Below are positions 11,636 to 21,047 of a stretch of DNA of 64,000 nt, piece after piece (position 1 is the stretch's first letter; each line of letters begins with the position of its first letter). The stretch is from Mixophyes australis (lineage: Eukaryota; Chordata; Amphibia; Anura; Limnodynastidae). The stretch is from assembly GCA_036250195.1 (NCBI GenBank), contig JAVHZZ010000009.1, forward strand, positions 38,593,824 through 38,657,823, given 5' to 3'. A program made the translations under genes and the position numbers. The notes under the pieces were generated by a model that saw only the letters and a program-made list of their open reading frames with translations, was not told the origin of the DNA and did no database searches.

Positions 11636-11685
11636 AAATGACGTCACCGCGCATGCGCAGAGCGTCGGCGGCCGCCATTTAAGAA
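11636..11685 (+). promoter_or_regulatory. CRE, NRF-1 and YY1 motif cluster
   Basis: ATGACGTCA (CRE-type) at 11639-11647, CGCGCATGCGCA (NRF-1 consensus) shortly after, and GCCGCCATTT (reverse of the YY1 motif) by 11682. All lie within about 45 bp in otherwise AT-rich, CpG-poor DNA. This is promoter-like composition, but no downstream gene is seen. It could be a transposon promoter. Confidence 0.45.
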
Positions 11686-11720
11686 AAAAAATATATATTT
11701 TTTTTTATTTAAAAATGACA

Positions 11721-11780
11721 CCTTATGGTGTAATTAGTATAGTATATATACCTTATGGTGTAATTAGTATAGTATATATC
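11721..11780. repeat. Tandem 30-bp duplication
   Basis: CCTTATGGTGTAATTAGTAT followed by AGTATATATA occurs twice back to back with an exact 30-bp period, differing at the last base. Confidence 0.9.
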
Positions 11781-12000
11781 GGGCCTGATTCATTAAAGAA
11801 AGTTAAGTAAAAAAATTGAGTAAGTAGTCTCCTGGACAAAACCATGTTACAATGCAAGGGGTGCAAACTAGTTTTCTATTTTGCACATAAGTTAAATACT
11901 GTCTGTTTTTCAGGCAAGACGCCAACCAGCTTGGATGCGCTACAACTAAATATCATTATTTTTTTTGTGTATACAAGTTTTTTCTGAAGTTCGGGAATCC
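11781..12000 (+). mobile_element. Truncated MITE, GGGCCTGATTCATTAA end
   Basis: Starts GGGCCTGATTCATTAAAGAA and runs through CCATGTTACAATGCAAGG and TATTTTGCACATA, matching the left half of the element at 37250-37578. No right-hand terminal repeat was found, so it is truncated. The right limit is approximate. Confidence 0.6.
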
Positions 12001-13471
12001 CGATGCAGTGACACAGCAATGGCACAGTTATGAATCTCTGAAGTACATTTCACTGGAGGATCCACCTAAAGGCTACCAGGAACTATGCATAGTCCCTGCA
12101 AGGTACACTTATTGGTTGGTTTAAAGGGAGACATACATCTGCACTCAATAGTGCTAGAGCTCTCATTAATTTTTACTTCAATGGTAATATTTTACAATTT
12201 GGACTTATTGCTGGATTTTGCTTATCATATCAACAAGTTTGATGAATCTAAGGTTGGAAATTCCCAGTGTTTATATATGATTATGAGATCCTTTATGATT
12301 AAGAGACTCTGTGCATTTATAGCGCTGGAGCGCTATATGTTTATCATTCTAAGGTACTGCGTTATATAAGTACATCTGGACATTATCGTTGGATGCATGT
12401 TATAGGAATATTGTCTGCGGATGTATGGCCGCTACCTATGCGTATTCCACGTGATTATATTATTTGTAGTGTTATTCCAATAGCTTGTTGAGTGGTATTA
12501 TTGGTGTATTTTTTAATAATTTTATTTTCATTTATAATAAATAAGCTTTATGGTCACCAGTGCTGCTATTTATTATGTCCACTTCTGTTATCTCTATTTA
12601 ACAAGCCCCAGTTCTTGTTGCGATCGGCAAGCTGCAGGTGTTCCTTATAGCAATTCAATTATCCTGCTATATATTATTTGAGAACTTACACTGTCTTCAC
12701 CAGCGCTTCGTGTGTTGCTTGTATTAGAGATCGGTTATAAACTGTATAGTGATTGTATCTCTGGTATCTGGTGCCCATGAAACTATACAAGAATTACACT
12801 ACCTTTTCAGACAGATGCTGGAGAGGATGCACTGAATTAGTTTTTCTTTACATATGTAGTCGTTGTCCTAAATTGCAGACTTCTAGAGAGATATAATAGA
12901 CACATCTGTTTTACAGGTAGAATTGAATTTGTTCTGTTCCTACAATTCTTTCTCCTCCCGGCCCCTGTCCTGTTGACCTTCCAGCACCAAAACAAACTAT
13001 TCAGGCTTATCATTGTGGCTTCCACTTGTCAGCTTGCAGCTGAATGGGTGTCCCCCTCAGCCCTCTATCCGTAAGCTGTGCTCAATGGTAGATTGTGGTA
13101 CTTACCACATGGAATATATGATTTGATTTATTAATATGTCCATAAACACATTCTGTATTTTCCTAACTCATCAACAATTTTAGTCTCTGTTACAGTGAGT
13201 ACTCATTGACCGCTATCTAACTCAACTCCTTCTTCCCCTAGTTTTTTTATTGTATTTAATTTTTTTTCACCTCCGTTCTGGTCCTCCGGTCTTTCCACTA
13301 AATTTTCATCGCCATAAGAGGAAAAGTGGATCGTTGGTTTATACCTCTCTTTATATTGCATTTAAACTGATGCGCTATCTCACAATTAAACATTTTATGT
13401 ACTTTACACTATATCTATTTGTTTATTTTTAATTAATTTCTGAGCATATTTATTAGGTGAATAACTGTATT
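12001..13471. other. AT-rich intergenic DNA, nothing recognised
   Basis: A 94-codon frame at 12085-12369 has no recognisable domain and biased AT-rich composition. No RNA gene or array seen. Confidence 0.5.
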
Positions 13472-15010
13472 ATTATTATTATTTATTTATAAGGCGCCAC
13501 AAGGTTTCCGCAGCGCCGAACACAGTACAAACAATGGACAGTACAGGGAATAACAGTACAGAACAATAAACGAGTAATACCGAGACTTCAGATACTCCAG
13601 GAAAATCAAGAATATTGAGGTTGGAGCAGAAGAGAAGGTAGAGAGACAGGAGGGAGAAGGGCCCTGCTCATTAGAGCTTACATCTTAAAGGGAGGGCAAC
13701 AGACAATTGGCACAGAGGGAGTCAGAGGAGGGGAGCAAGCGCACCCTTTTCAAAGGAGGATCCAGGAGATGAGAGCGAGCATGGAAAGAGGGTTAAGTGG
13801 AGGGCTGGTAAGCCTTGAGGAAGAGATGAGTTTTGAGTGCCCGCTTGAAGGAGCACAAGTTAGGGGATAGACGGATGGAGCGAGGGAGGTCATTCCAGTG
13901 CAAGGGGGCAGTTTGGGAGAAGTCTTGAATTCTGGAGTGGGATGAGGTTATTAGAGTGGAGGAGAGGCGACGGTCATTGGCCGAGCGCAGGGAACGGGCG
14001 GGAGTGTGGATGGAGAGGAGATTGGAGATATAGGGGGCAGTAGACTGGGAGAGGGCCTTGTAGGTGAGGATAAGAAGTTTGAAAAGAATTCGATAGGGGA
14101 AGGGGAGCCAGTGAAGGGCAAGGCAGAGAGGGGAGGCAGAAGAGGAGCGGCGAGAAAGAAAGATAAGCCTCGCCGCCGCATTAAGTATAGAACGAAGGGG
14201 GGCAAGGCGAGAGCGGGGGAGGCCGGTGAGGAGAAGATTGCAATAGTCCAGCTGGGAAATGATGAGCGCGTGGATAATAGTTTTGGTAGCTTCATTAGAT
14301 AGGAAGGGCCGGATGCGGGCAATGTTACGAAGTTGAAAGCGACAGGATTGTGCAAGAGATTGAATGTGGGGGGTAAAAGAGAGGGAGGAGTCGAGGGTGA
14401 CGCCCAGGCAGCGTAGTTGGGGGACGGAGGAAATGGTGGAGTTGTTAATAGTTATGGAGAGATCCAGATGGGATAAGGACTTAGACGGAGGGAAAACAAT
14501 AAGTTCTGTTTTTTCAATGTTAAGAGGACATCCAAGAGGAGATGGCAGAGAGGCAGTCAGATACACGAGAGAGGAGGGGAGGGCAAAGATCAGGATAAGA
14601 GATGTAAAGTTGAATATCATCGGCGTATAGGTGATACTGAAGGCCGAATGAGGTGATGAGAGCACCAAGGGAGGAAGTATAGAGTGAGAAGAGTAGAGGG
14701 CCAAGAACAGAGCCCTGAGGGACTCCTACAGGGAGGGCAGAGGAGGGGGAGGATGAACCGGACATAGATACAGAGAAAGAGCGGTTGGCGAGATAGGAGG
14801 TTAACCATGTAAGGACAGAGCCAGAGAGACCGAGAGAGTGAAGTGTCTGCAAGAGGAGGGGGTGGTCCACGGTGTCAAAGGCTGCAGAAAGGTCCAGGAG
14901 GATGAGCAGGGAAAAGTGACCCCTGGATTTAGCAGAGAGGAGATCATTTGTTACATTGGTCAGGGCAGTTTCAGTAGAGTGGAGTACATTGAACTGTATC
15001 CAATGTTCCT
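13472..15010 (-). mobile_element. 5'-truncated L2-like LINE
   Basis: A minus-strand non-LTR retrotransposon that keeps the reverse-transcriptase palm and 3' domain. The 3' end is a (TTA)-rich tail at 13472-13494 preceded by GGCGCTGCGG...GGCGCCTTATAAATAA. This tail resembles those of the SINEs in this window. Homology begins abruptly near 15010, so the 5' half including the endonuclease is missing. Confidence 0.9.
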
Positions 15011-15065
15011 TCAATAAAAAAAAATTAAATAAAAATATCATGATGAAACTATGGGCAGCCTGCAA
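13793..15065 (-). pseudogene. L2-like reverse transcriptase, truncated and frameshifted
   Basis: Frame 14520-15065 carries [15 protein letters not shown], then [15 protein letters not shown] (first catalytic Asp block), [16 protein letters not shown], and [13 protein letters not shown] with the YADD catalytic box. It stops after SAISSWMSS. The protein continues in another frame (13793-14704) with [15 protein letters not shown], a thumb/connection region, and the C-terminal RIQDFSQTAPLHWNDLPRSI ... FKRALKTHLFLKAY block typical of L2/CR1-type elements. The break is near 14520, where a short deletion removes the usual NLLK junction. The endonuclease is absent, so this is a dead copy. Confidence 0.9.
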
Positions 15066-15344
15066 TCACTTTCATTGTACAGAGCTAGGGCTGGGCTTAT
15101 GTGGCCTTACCTATACTACAACTTACACTTAGATGCATCACAAATCTGCATAACAGTCAGGATAAGCCTATGCATAGGTCATTATGAAAGGCTGAAGTGA
15201 GTCACTCAGTCTGGTACAAATTGCACTGCTTATGAAATGCAGCATACCTTGCAGGGATTACGCTGCAATTGCTCAGTACAGATGTATTGATAAAAATAAC
15301 TGGGCGGTTGGCATTCCCTTCATTCAGCTTTATCAGTGCACTGG
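15011..15344. other. Intergenic DNA, nothing recognised
   Basis: No gene or repeat identified. Confidence 0.4.
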
Positions 15345-15677
15345 ATGTGTGGTGGCTCAGTGGTTAGTACTTCTGCCTTACAGCACCGGGTCATAAGTGT
15401 GATCCCCGACCAGGACCTTATCTGTGTGGAGTATGTATGTTCTCTTCATGTTTGCGTGGGTTTCTACCGGGTGCTCCGGTTTCCTCCCACACTCTAAAAG
15501 CATACTAATAGGCTGCTGTTAAATTGACCTTAGTCTCTCTCGGTGTGTGTGTGTGTGTATGTTAAATAAGTTAGACTGTAAGCTTCAATGGAGCAGGGAC
15601 TGATGTCAGTGTGTTCTCTGTACAGGGCTGTCGAATTAGTGGCGCTGTATATATAGCTGCTGTTGATGATGTGAAAA
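15345..15677 (+). mobile_element. tRNA-derived V-SINE-like element
   Basis: Plus-strand copy of the family at 7383. It has the head GGTGGCTCAGTGGTTAGTAC with an A-box and a CGTGGGTTTCTACCGGGTGC then TCCGGTTTCCTCCCACAC core. A (GT)n run lies at 15544-15558, then TGTAAGCTTCAATGGAGCAG, and the tail GTGGCGCTGTATATATAGC ending in TTGATGATGTG. Confidence 0.85.
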
Positions 15678-17272
15678 ATCCCAATAGACATTACATTAGA
15701 TTTTTGGAAACTGTGGAGATCCCAGGCATGAGAGTTCAGCATTTTTGTCGTTTGGAATTAAGCTCTAAATTAACAATTTGGATTTTTTAATGTAGACCAT
15801 CTGCAGCCTCACACTTTGAGCTATAAATTACCAGCACAAATTATAGAACATGTTAAATTACAATTTTCCTGCCACATCTGTGTCTCCACTCTTTTGCACC
15901 CGCATATGCTGACAGCTAGGTGACCGATCTAAAGACAATATCGGGTAGGTATCATGAATAAACACTGCTGCAACACATCCATGCAAACAAGCATTACATA
16001 ATAACCAACCTAATTTCCTTTATATAAAGAGCTATAGCAGCTACACTGCAACACATTACCTGAAGGGTGTGTTTATCTACGAATGAGACTCCAGTGAAGT
16101 TATCTTCTGTGATAGATCTCTGTTTACTCCCAAGCAATTTTAAGAATTTTTGTCGAAAAACAGAAGTAACTGAAGCCTGAATTATGTTAGTGGAAACTAA
16201 TATAGTACATGCTTCAGCCCAAGAGTGCCTACCCCCCTGAGGCAGAACTAGTGACCTGTAGGCCCTGGTGCAGGGAGGTGGGGAGGAGGAAACCGGGGCC
16301 CCTGACCCTCTCAATTTGCCATGCAGATTCCCCATTACCTCCATGGGCCCCGATACACTGCACCTGCCGCACCAATTGTAGTTCCGCCACTTTCCCCTGT
16401 ACTTTATTATTTGGTGCTAATTGAGCTGCAAGTGTTGTACTAGAAGGAGCTGTGAGTACAGACCAGCAACTCTCCTGTAGGGTTCTAGACTGGAACTTGC
16501 TGTACTGACAATAGAGTCTCCACAGCTGGCTTGCATATGAAATTATACTTTTTTTTAAAAGAAAAACTCATTAAGCCCTTTTTGTAATATGACGCTTGTG
16601 TTCATCTGTATCCCAATTTTAAAATTCTCCTGTAATGGCATTTTTGATGTTCTGCATGGCGAAAGTGACAAGTCAAAAACTATTTCTTGAAGCCTGTCAT
16701 CTTTATTAGGAGAACTTTGAAGTTGCTTGTCAATTTCCTCTATGATTTTACAAACATGTTCTGTCTAGTTAGCTGTTAAATATTTGGCTTTGGTGTGTTA
16801 TTTATTTATTTTTACCAATGATTTACTTTACTTTGTAACCAACTATGGTTAAGACAATCTTTAATTTAAAATATCAATACAATAGATAAGATCAGGTACA
16901 TGTTACAGCAATGCGCTGTAATGTTGTACAAAATATATGCATACATCATATTTGCAAAAATTGGTGATTATAATGAAGCAAACTGGAGCAGCTTTCTCAG
17001 GCAGCAGGTGTTCAGGAAGTAGAGGGGGTACAACGATTTGGGAAACAATATAAAATATGCACATTTTCCTGTTTTGTCTCAGGCGGATGAATAGATAGGT
17101 ACTTCCTTGGATGCTGCCAAATTTAGTAACAATATGTATACAATGATACAGAAGTGTTCTTTGAAAATGTGTGTTCATATACAGTGTCATGATTGTCTTG
17201 TACTACCTGTTTTTTCCCCCTAACATAGCCTGCACCTGTTTCTCCCTCAAACGTGACTGCTAAATACACCTT
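15678..17272. other. Intergenic DNA with one partial repeat end
   Basis: At 16209-16392 a GC-richer stretch ends TTGTAGTTCCGCCACTTT and includes GGGGCCCCTGACC. It looks like one end of a MITE with a GTGGCGGAACTAC terminus, but no partner end was found. The rest is AT-rich without genes. Confidence 0.4.
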
Positions 17273-17683
17273 GGGTTAAATGTATCAACAAGGAAAAGTG
17301 GAGGTGTTGCCCAGAGCATCTAATCAGATTCTAGCTATCATTTAACTAGTGACGTCTAGAGCAGTGACGGGCAACAAGCGGCTCTCCTTTCCATCACCTG
17401 GTGCCCGGGCACCTCCTTGCTTTATTGTCAGATTTGTTTGTTATAGCTTGTAACACTTATTTAAAGTGCCTGTTGATATGTTATTACAGATAGGTGTCTC
17501 TTTCTTTGATTATATGTATTATTTAATAGAGATGAGCGCACTCGGATTTATGAAATCCGAGCCCACCCGAACGTTGCCGATCCGAGTCGGATCCGAGACA
17601 GATCCGGGTATTGGCGCCAAATTCAAATCTGAAACTGAGGCTCTGACTCATAATCCCGTTGTCGGATCTCGCGATACTCGGAT

Positions 17684-17725
17684 CCTATAAATTCACCGCT
17701 AGTCGCCGCCATCTTCACTCAGGCA
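17684..17725 (+). promoter_or_regulatory. Lineage A core promoter: TATA plus YY1-like site (A2)
   Basis: CCTATAAATTC lies at 17684-17694 and GCCGCCATCTTCACTC about 20 bp downstream, where a start site would be expected. GCCGCCATCTT is the reverse of the YY1 consensus AAGATGGCGGC. The same block occurs in A1 (18390-18430, with GCTGCCATCTTC) and A3 (48738-48778). Function is inferred from conservation and spacing. Confidence 0.6.
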
Positions 17726-17785
17726 TTGATCAGGGTAGAGGGAGGGTGTGTTAGGTGGTCCTCTGTCCTGCTATATCTCGTGCTG

Positions 17786-17825
17786 TTCAGTGCTGTGCTG
17801 TGCTGTGCTGTGCTGTGCTGTGCTC
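17786..17825. repeat. (CTGTG)n pentanucleotide run
   Basis: About eight TGCTG/CTGTG pentamers just downstream of the A2 promoter. Related runs lie at 18488-18546 in A1 and 48840-48870 in A3, so it belongs to the elements. Confidence 0.9.
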
Positions 17826-18779
17826 AGTCCAGTGGTGCTGTGTCCTGTGCTCTGTCCTTCTGAGGTCAGTGGTGCTGCTGGGTCCTGTGCTGTGTCCTGT
17901 TCAGTCCAGTGGTGCTGTGTCCTGTGCTCTGTGCTTCTAAGGGCATAGTTATTTCCCCAATATTCCCCTGTGTTTAAAAAAATAAAAAAAAGTTATTTAA
18001 AAAAATACCAAAAACCAATTAATTTTTTTTTTAATTACCACAAAATTTGCACAACCAATCCTGCAGTATAAGCCCATTGGTACTGCAATATTACCAAGTT
18101 CACACATTCAGCAGTAAAAGTCCAGTGGTACTGCAATATTACAAAGTTCACACATTCTGCAGTATCAGTCCAGTGGTGCTGTGTGTCCTGTGCTCTGTCC
18201 TGCTGAGTTCCGTAGTGCTGCTGGGTCCTGTGTAGAGATGAGCGCACTCGGATTTCTGAAATCCGAGCCCACCCGAACGTTGCCGATCCGAGTCGGATCC
18301 GAGACAGATCCGGGTATTGGCGCCAAATTCAAATCTGAAACTGAGGCTCTGACTCATAATCCCGTTGTCGGATCTCGCGATACTCGGATCCTATAAATTC
18401 CCCGCTAGTCGCTGCCATCTTCACTCGGGCATTGATCAGGGTAGAGGGAGGGTGTGTTAGGTGGTCCTCTGTCCTGGTAGATCTCGTGCTGTGCTGTTTA
18501 GTTCTGTGCTGTGCTGTTTAGTTCTGTGCTGTGCTGTGCTGTGCTGTGTTCTGCAGTATCAGTCCAGTGGTGCTGGGTGCTGTGCTCTGTCCTTCTGAGG
18601 TCAGTGGTGCTGCTGGGTCCTGTGCTGTGTCCTGTTCACTCCAGTGGTGCTGTGTCCTGTGCTCTGTGCGTCTAAGGGCATAGTTATTTCCCCAATATTC
18701 CCCTGTGTTTAAAAAAATAAAAAAAAGTTATTTAAAAAAATACCAAAAACTAATTTAATTTTTTTTTAATTACCACAAA

Positions 18780-20222
18780 ATTTGCACAACCAATCCTGCA
18801 GTATAAGCCCATTGGTACTGCAATATTACCAAGTTCACGCATTCAGCAGTAAAAGTCCAGTGGTACTGCAATATTACAAAGTTCACACATTCTGCAGTAT
18901 CAGTCCAGTGGTGCTGTGTCCTGTGCTCTGTCCTGCTGAGTTCCGTAGTGCTGCTGGGTCCTGTGCTGTGTCCTGTTCAGTTCAGTGGTGCTGTGTCCTG
19001 TGCTCTGTGCTTCTAAGGGCATAGTTATTTCCCCATTATTCCCAAGTTTTTAAAAAATAAAAAAAAAGTAAAAAAAAATAAAAAATAAAAAATTAAAAAA
19101 AAAAAATATAATTATAACCAAATTTACAAAACCAATCCAGCAGTATAAGCCCATTGGTACTGCAATATTACCAAGTTCACACATTCAGCAGTAAAAGTCC
19201 AGTGGTACTGCAATATTACAAAGTTCACACATTCTGCAGTATCAGTCCAGTGGTGCTGTGTCCTGTGCTCTGTACTGCTGAGTTCCGTAGTGCTGCTGGG
19301 TCCTGTGCTGTGTCCTGTTCAGTCCAGTGGTGCTGTGTCCTGTGCTCTGTGCGTCTAAGGGCATAGTTATTTCCCCAATATTCCCCTGTGTTTAAAAAAA
19401 TAAAAAAAAGTTATTTAAAAAAATACCAAAAACTAATTTAATTTTTTTTTAATTACCACAAAATTTGCACAACCAATCCTGCAGTATAAGCCCATTGGTA
19501 CTGCAATATTACCAAGTTCACACATTCAGCAGTAAAAGTCCAGTGGTACTGCAATATTACAAAGTTCACACATTCTGCAGTAACAGTCCAGTGGTGCTGT
19601 GTCCTGTGCTCTATCCTGCTGAGTTCCGTAGTGCTGCTGGGTCCTGTGCTGTGTCCTGTTCAGTCCAGTGGTGCTGTGTCCTGTGCTCTGTGCGTCTAAG
19701 GGCATAGTTATTTCCCCAATATTCCCCTGTGTTTAAAAAAATAAAAAAAAGTTATTTAAAAAAATACCAAAAACTAATTTAATTTTTTTTTAATTACCAC
19801 AAAATTTGCACAACCAATCCTGCAGTATAAGCCCATTGGTACTGCAATATTACCAAGTTCACACATTCAGCAGTAAAAGTCCAGTGGTACTGCAATATTA
19901 CAAAGTTCACACATTCTGCAGTATCAGTCCAGTGGTGCTGTGTCCTGTGCTCTGTCCTGCTGAGTTCCGTAGTGCTGCTGGGTCCTGTGCTGTGTCCTGT
20001 TCAGTCCAGTGGTGCTGTGTCCTGTGCTCTGTGCTTCTAAGGGCATAGTTATTTCTCCATTATTCCCAAGTTTTTAAAAAATAAAAAAAAAATTATAAAA
20101 AATATTAAAATTAAAAAATTTAAAAAAAAAAGTAATTATAACCAAATTTGCAAAACCAATCCAGCAGTATAAGTCCATTGGTACTGCAATATTTCCAAGT
20201 TCACACATTCTGCAGTATCTTG
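18780..20222. repeat. 5' tandem array of A1, 341-bp unit
   Basis: Units start at about 18780, 19122, 19464, 19805 and 20147, giving four full copies and one partial. Each starts (C/A)CAACCAATCC(T/A)GCAGTATAAG, contains two or three 40-50-bp GGTACTGCAATATTAC subrepeats, then CTGTGTCCTGTGCTCTGT blocks, then an A/T-rich stretch. The last partial unit runs directly into the transposase ATG. A2 keeps about two units (18045-18232 and 27236-27640). Short open frames in each unit are repeat-borne. Confidence 0.95.
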
Positions 20223-20233
20223 TGCTACATATA

Positions 20234-20966
20234 ATGGAGACCAAAAATTTGGAGGATAAAGTAGGGAAAGATCAAGACCCACTTCCTCCTAATGCTGAAG
20301 CTGCTGCCACTAGTCATGACATAGACGATGAAATGCCATCAACGTCGTCTTCCAAGCCCGATGCCCAATCTCGTAGTACCGGGCATGTAAAATCCAAAAA
20401 GCCCGAGTAAAGAAAAAGTAGCAAAAAGAGAAACTTAAAATCATCTGAGGAGAAACGTAAAGTTGCCAATATGCCATTTACGACAGGGAGTGGCAAGGAA
20501 CGGCTTAGGCCCTGGCCCGTGTTCATGACTAGTGGTTCAGCTTCACCCACGGATCTTAGCCCTCCTCCTCCTCCTCCCCCCTACAAAAAATTGAAGAGAG
20601 TTATGCTGTCAGCAACAAAACAGCAAACAACTCTGCCTTCTAAAAAGAAATTATCACAAATCCTCAAGGCGAGTCCAAGGGTGTTGGTGGTTGTCAAGCC
20701 TGACCTTCCCATCACTGTACGGGAAGAGGTGGCTCGGGAGGAGCCTATTGATGATGTAGCTGGCGCTGTGGAGAAACTTGATGATGAGGATGGTGATGTG
20801 GTTATTGTAAATGAGGCACCAGGGGGGGAAACAGCTGATGTCCATGGGATGAAAAAGCCCATCGTCATGCCTGGTCAGAAGACCAAAAAATGCACCTCTT
20901 CGGTCTGGAGTTATTTTTATCCAAATCCAGACAACCAATGTATGGCCATATGTAGCTACATGTAAA
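20234..20966 (+). pseudogene. A1 transposase N-terminus: acidic region and start of BED finger
   Basis: The ATG at 20234 (ATAATGG, good Kozak context) opens METKNLEDKVGKDQD. A Ser/Lys-rich tract is broken by TAA at 20408-20410, where A2 has TTA (Leu). The frame then continues through a run of seven prolines, an acidic segment (DDEDGDVVIV) and KTKKCTSSVWSYFYPNPDNQ, the start of a BED-type zinc finger. It ends at CMAICSYM-stop. Removing one base near 20957 would restore the Cys-x2-Cys pair and join the following frame, which begins CKAQISRGKDLAHLGTSSL and has the BED histidines. Total length from ATG to final stop is 3n+1, as expected for a single extra base. Confidence 0.85.
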
Positions 20967-21047
20967 GCTCAAATAAGCAGGGGTAAGGATCTTGCCCACC
21001 TAGGAACATCCTCCCTTATACGTCACCTGAATAACCTTCATAGTTCA

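Noticed and set aside
12085..12369. 94-codon frame as a possible small gene
   Set aside because: AT-rich composition, no domain, no supporting context.
14006..14630. Plus-strand frames over the LINE
   Set aside because: Antisense shadows of the minus-strand reverse transcriptase.
15350..15440. tRNA gene
   Set aside because: The A-box and B-box-like motifs belong to a SINE head; no cloverleaf with intact anticodon arm and acceptor stem is present.
16209..16424. GC-rich frame and possible coding exon
   Set aside because: Looks like a MITE end (GTAGTTCCGCCAC) with no splice pattern or domain.
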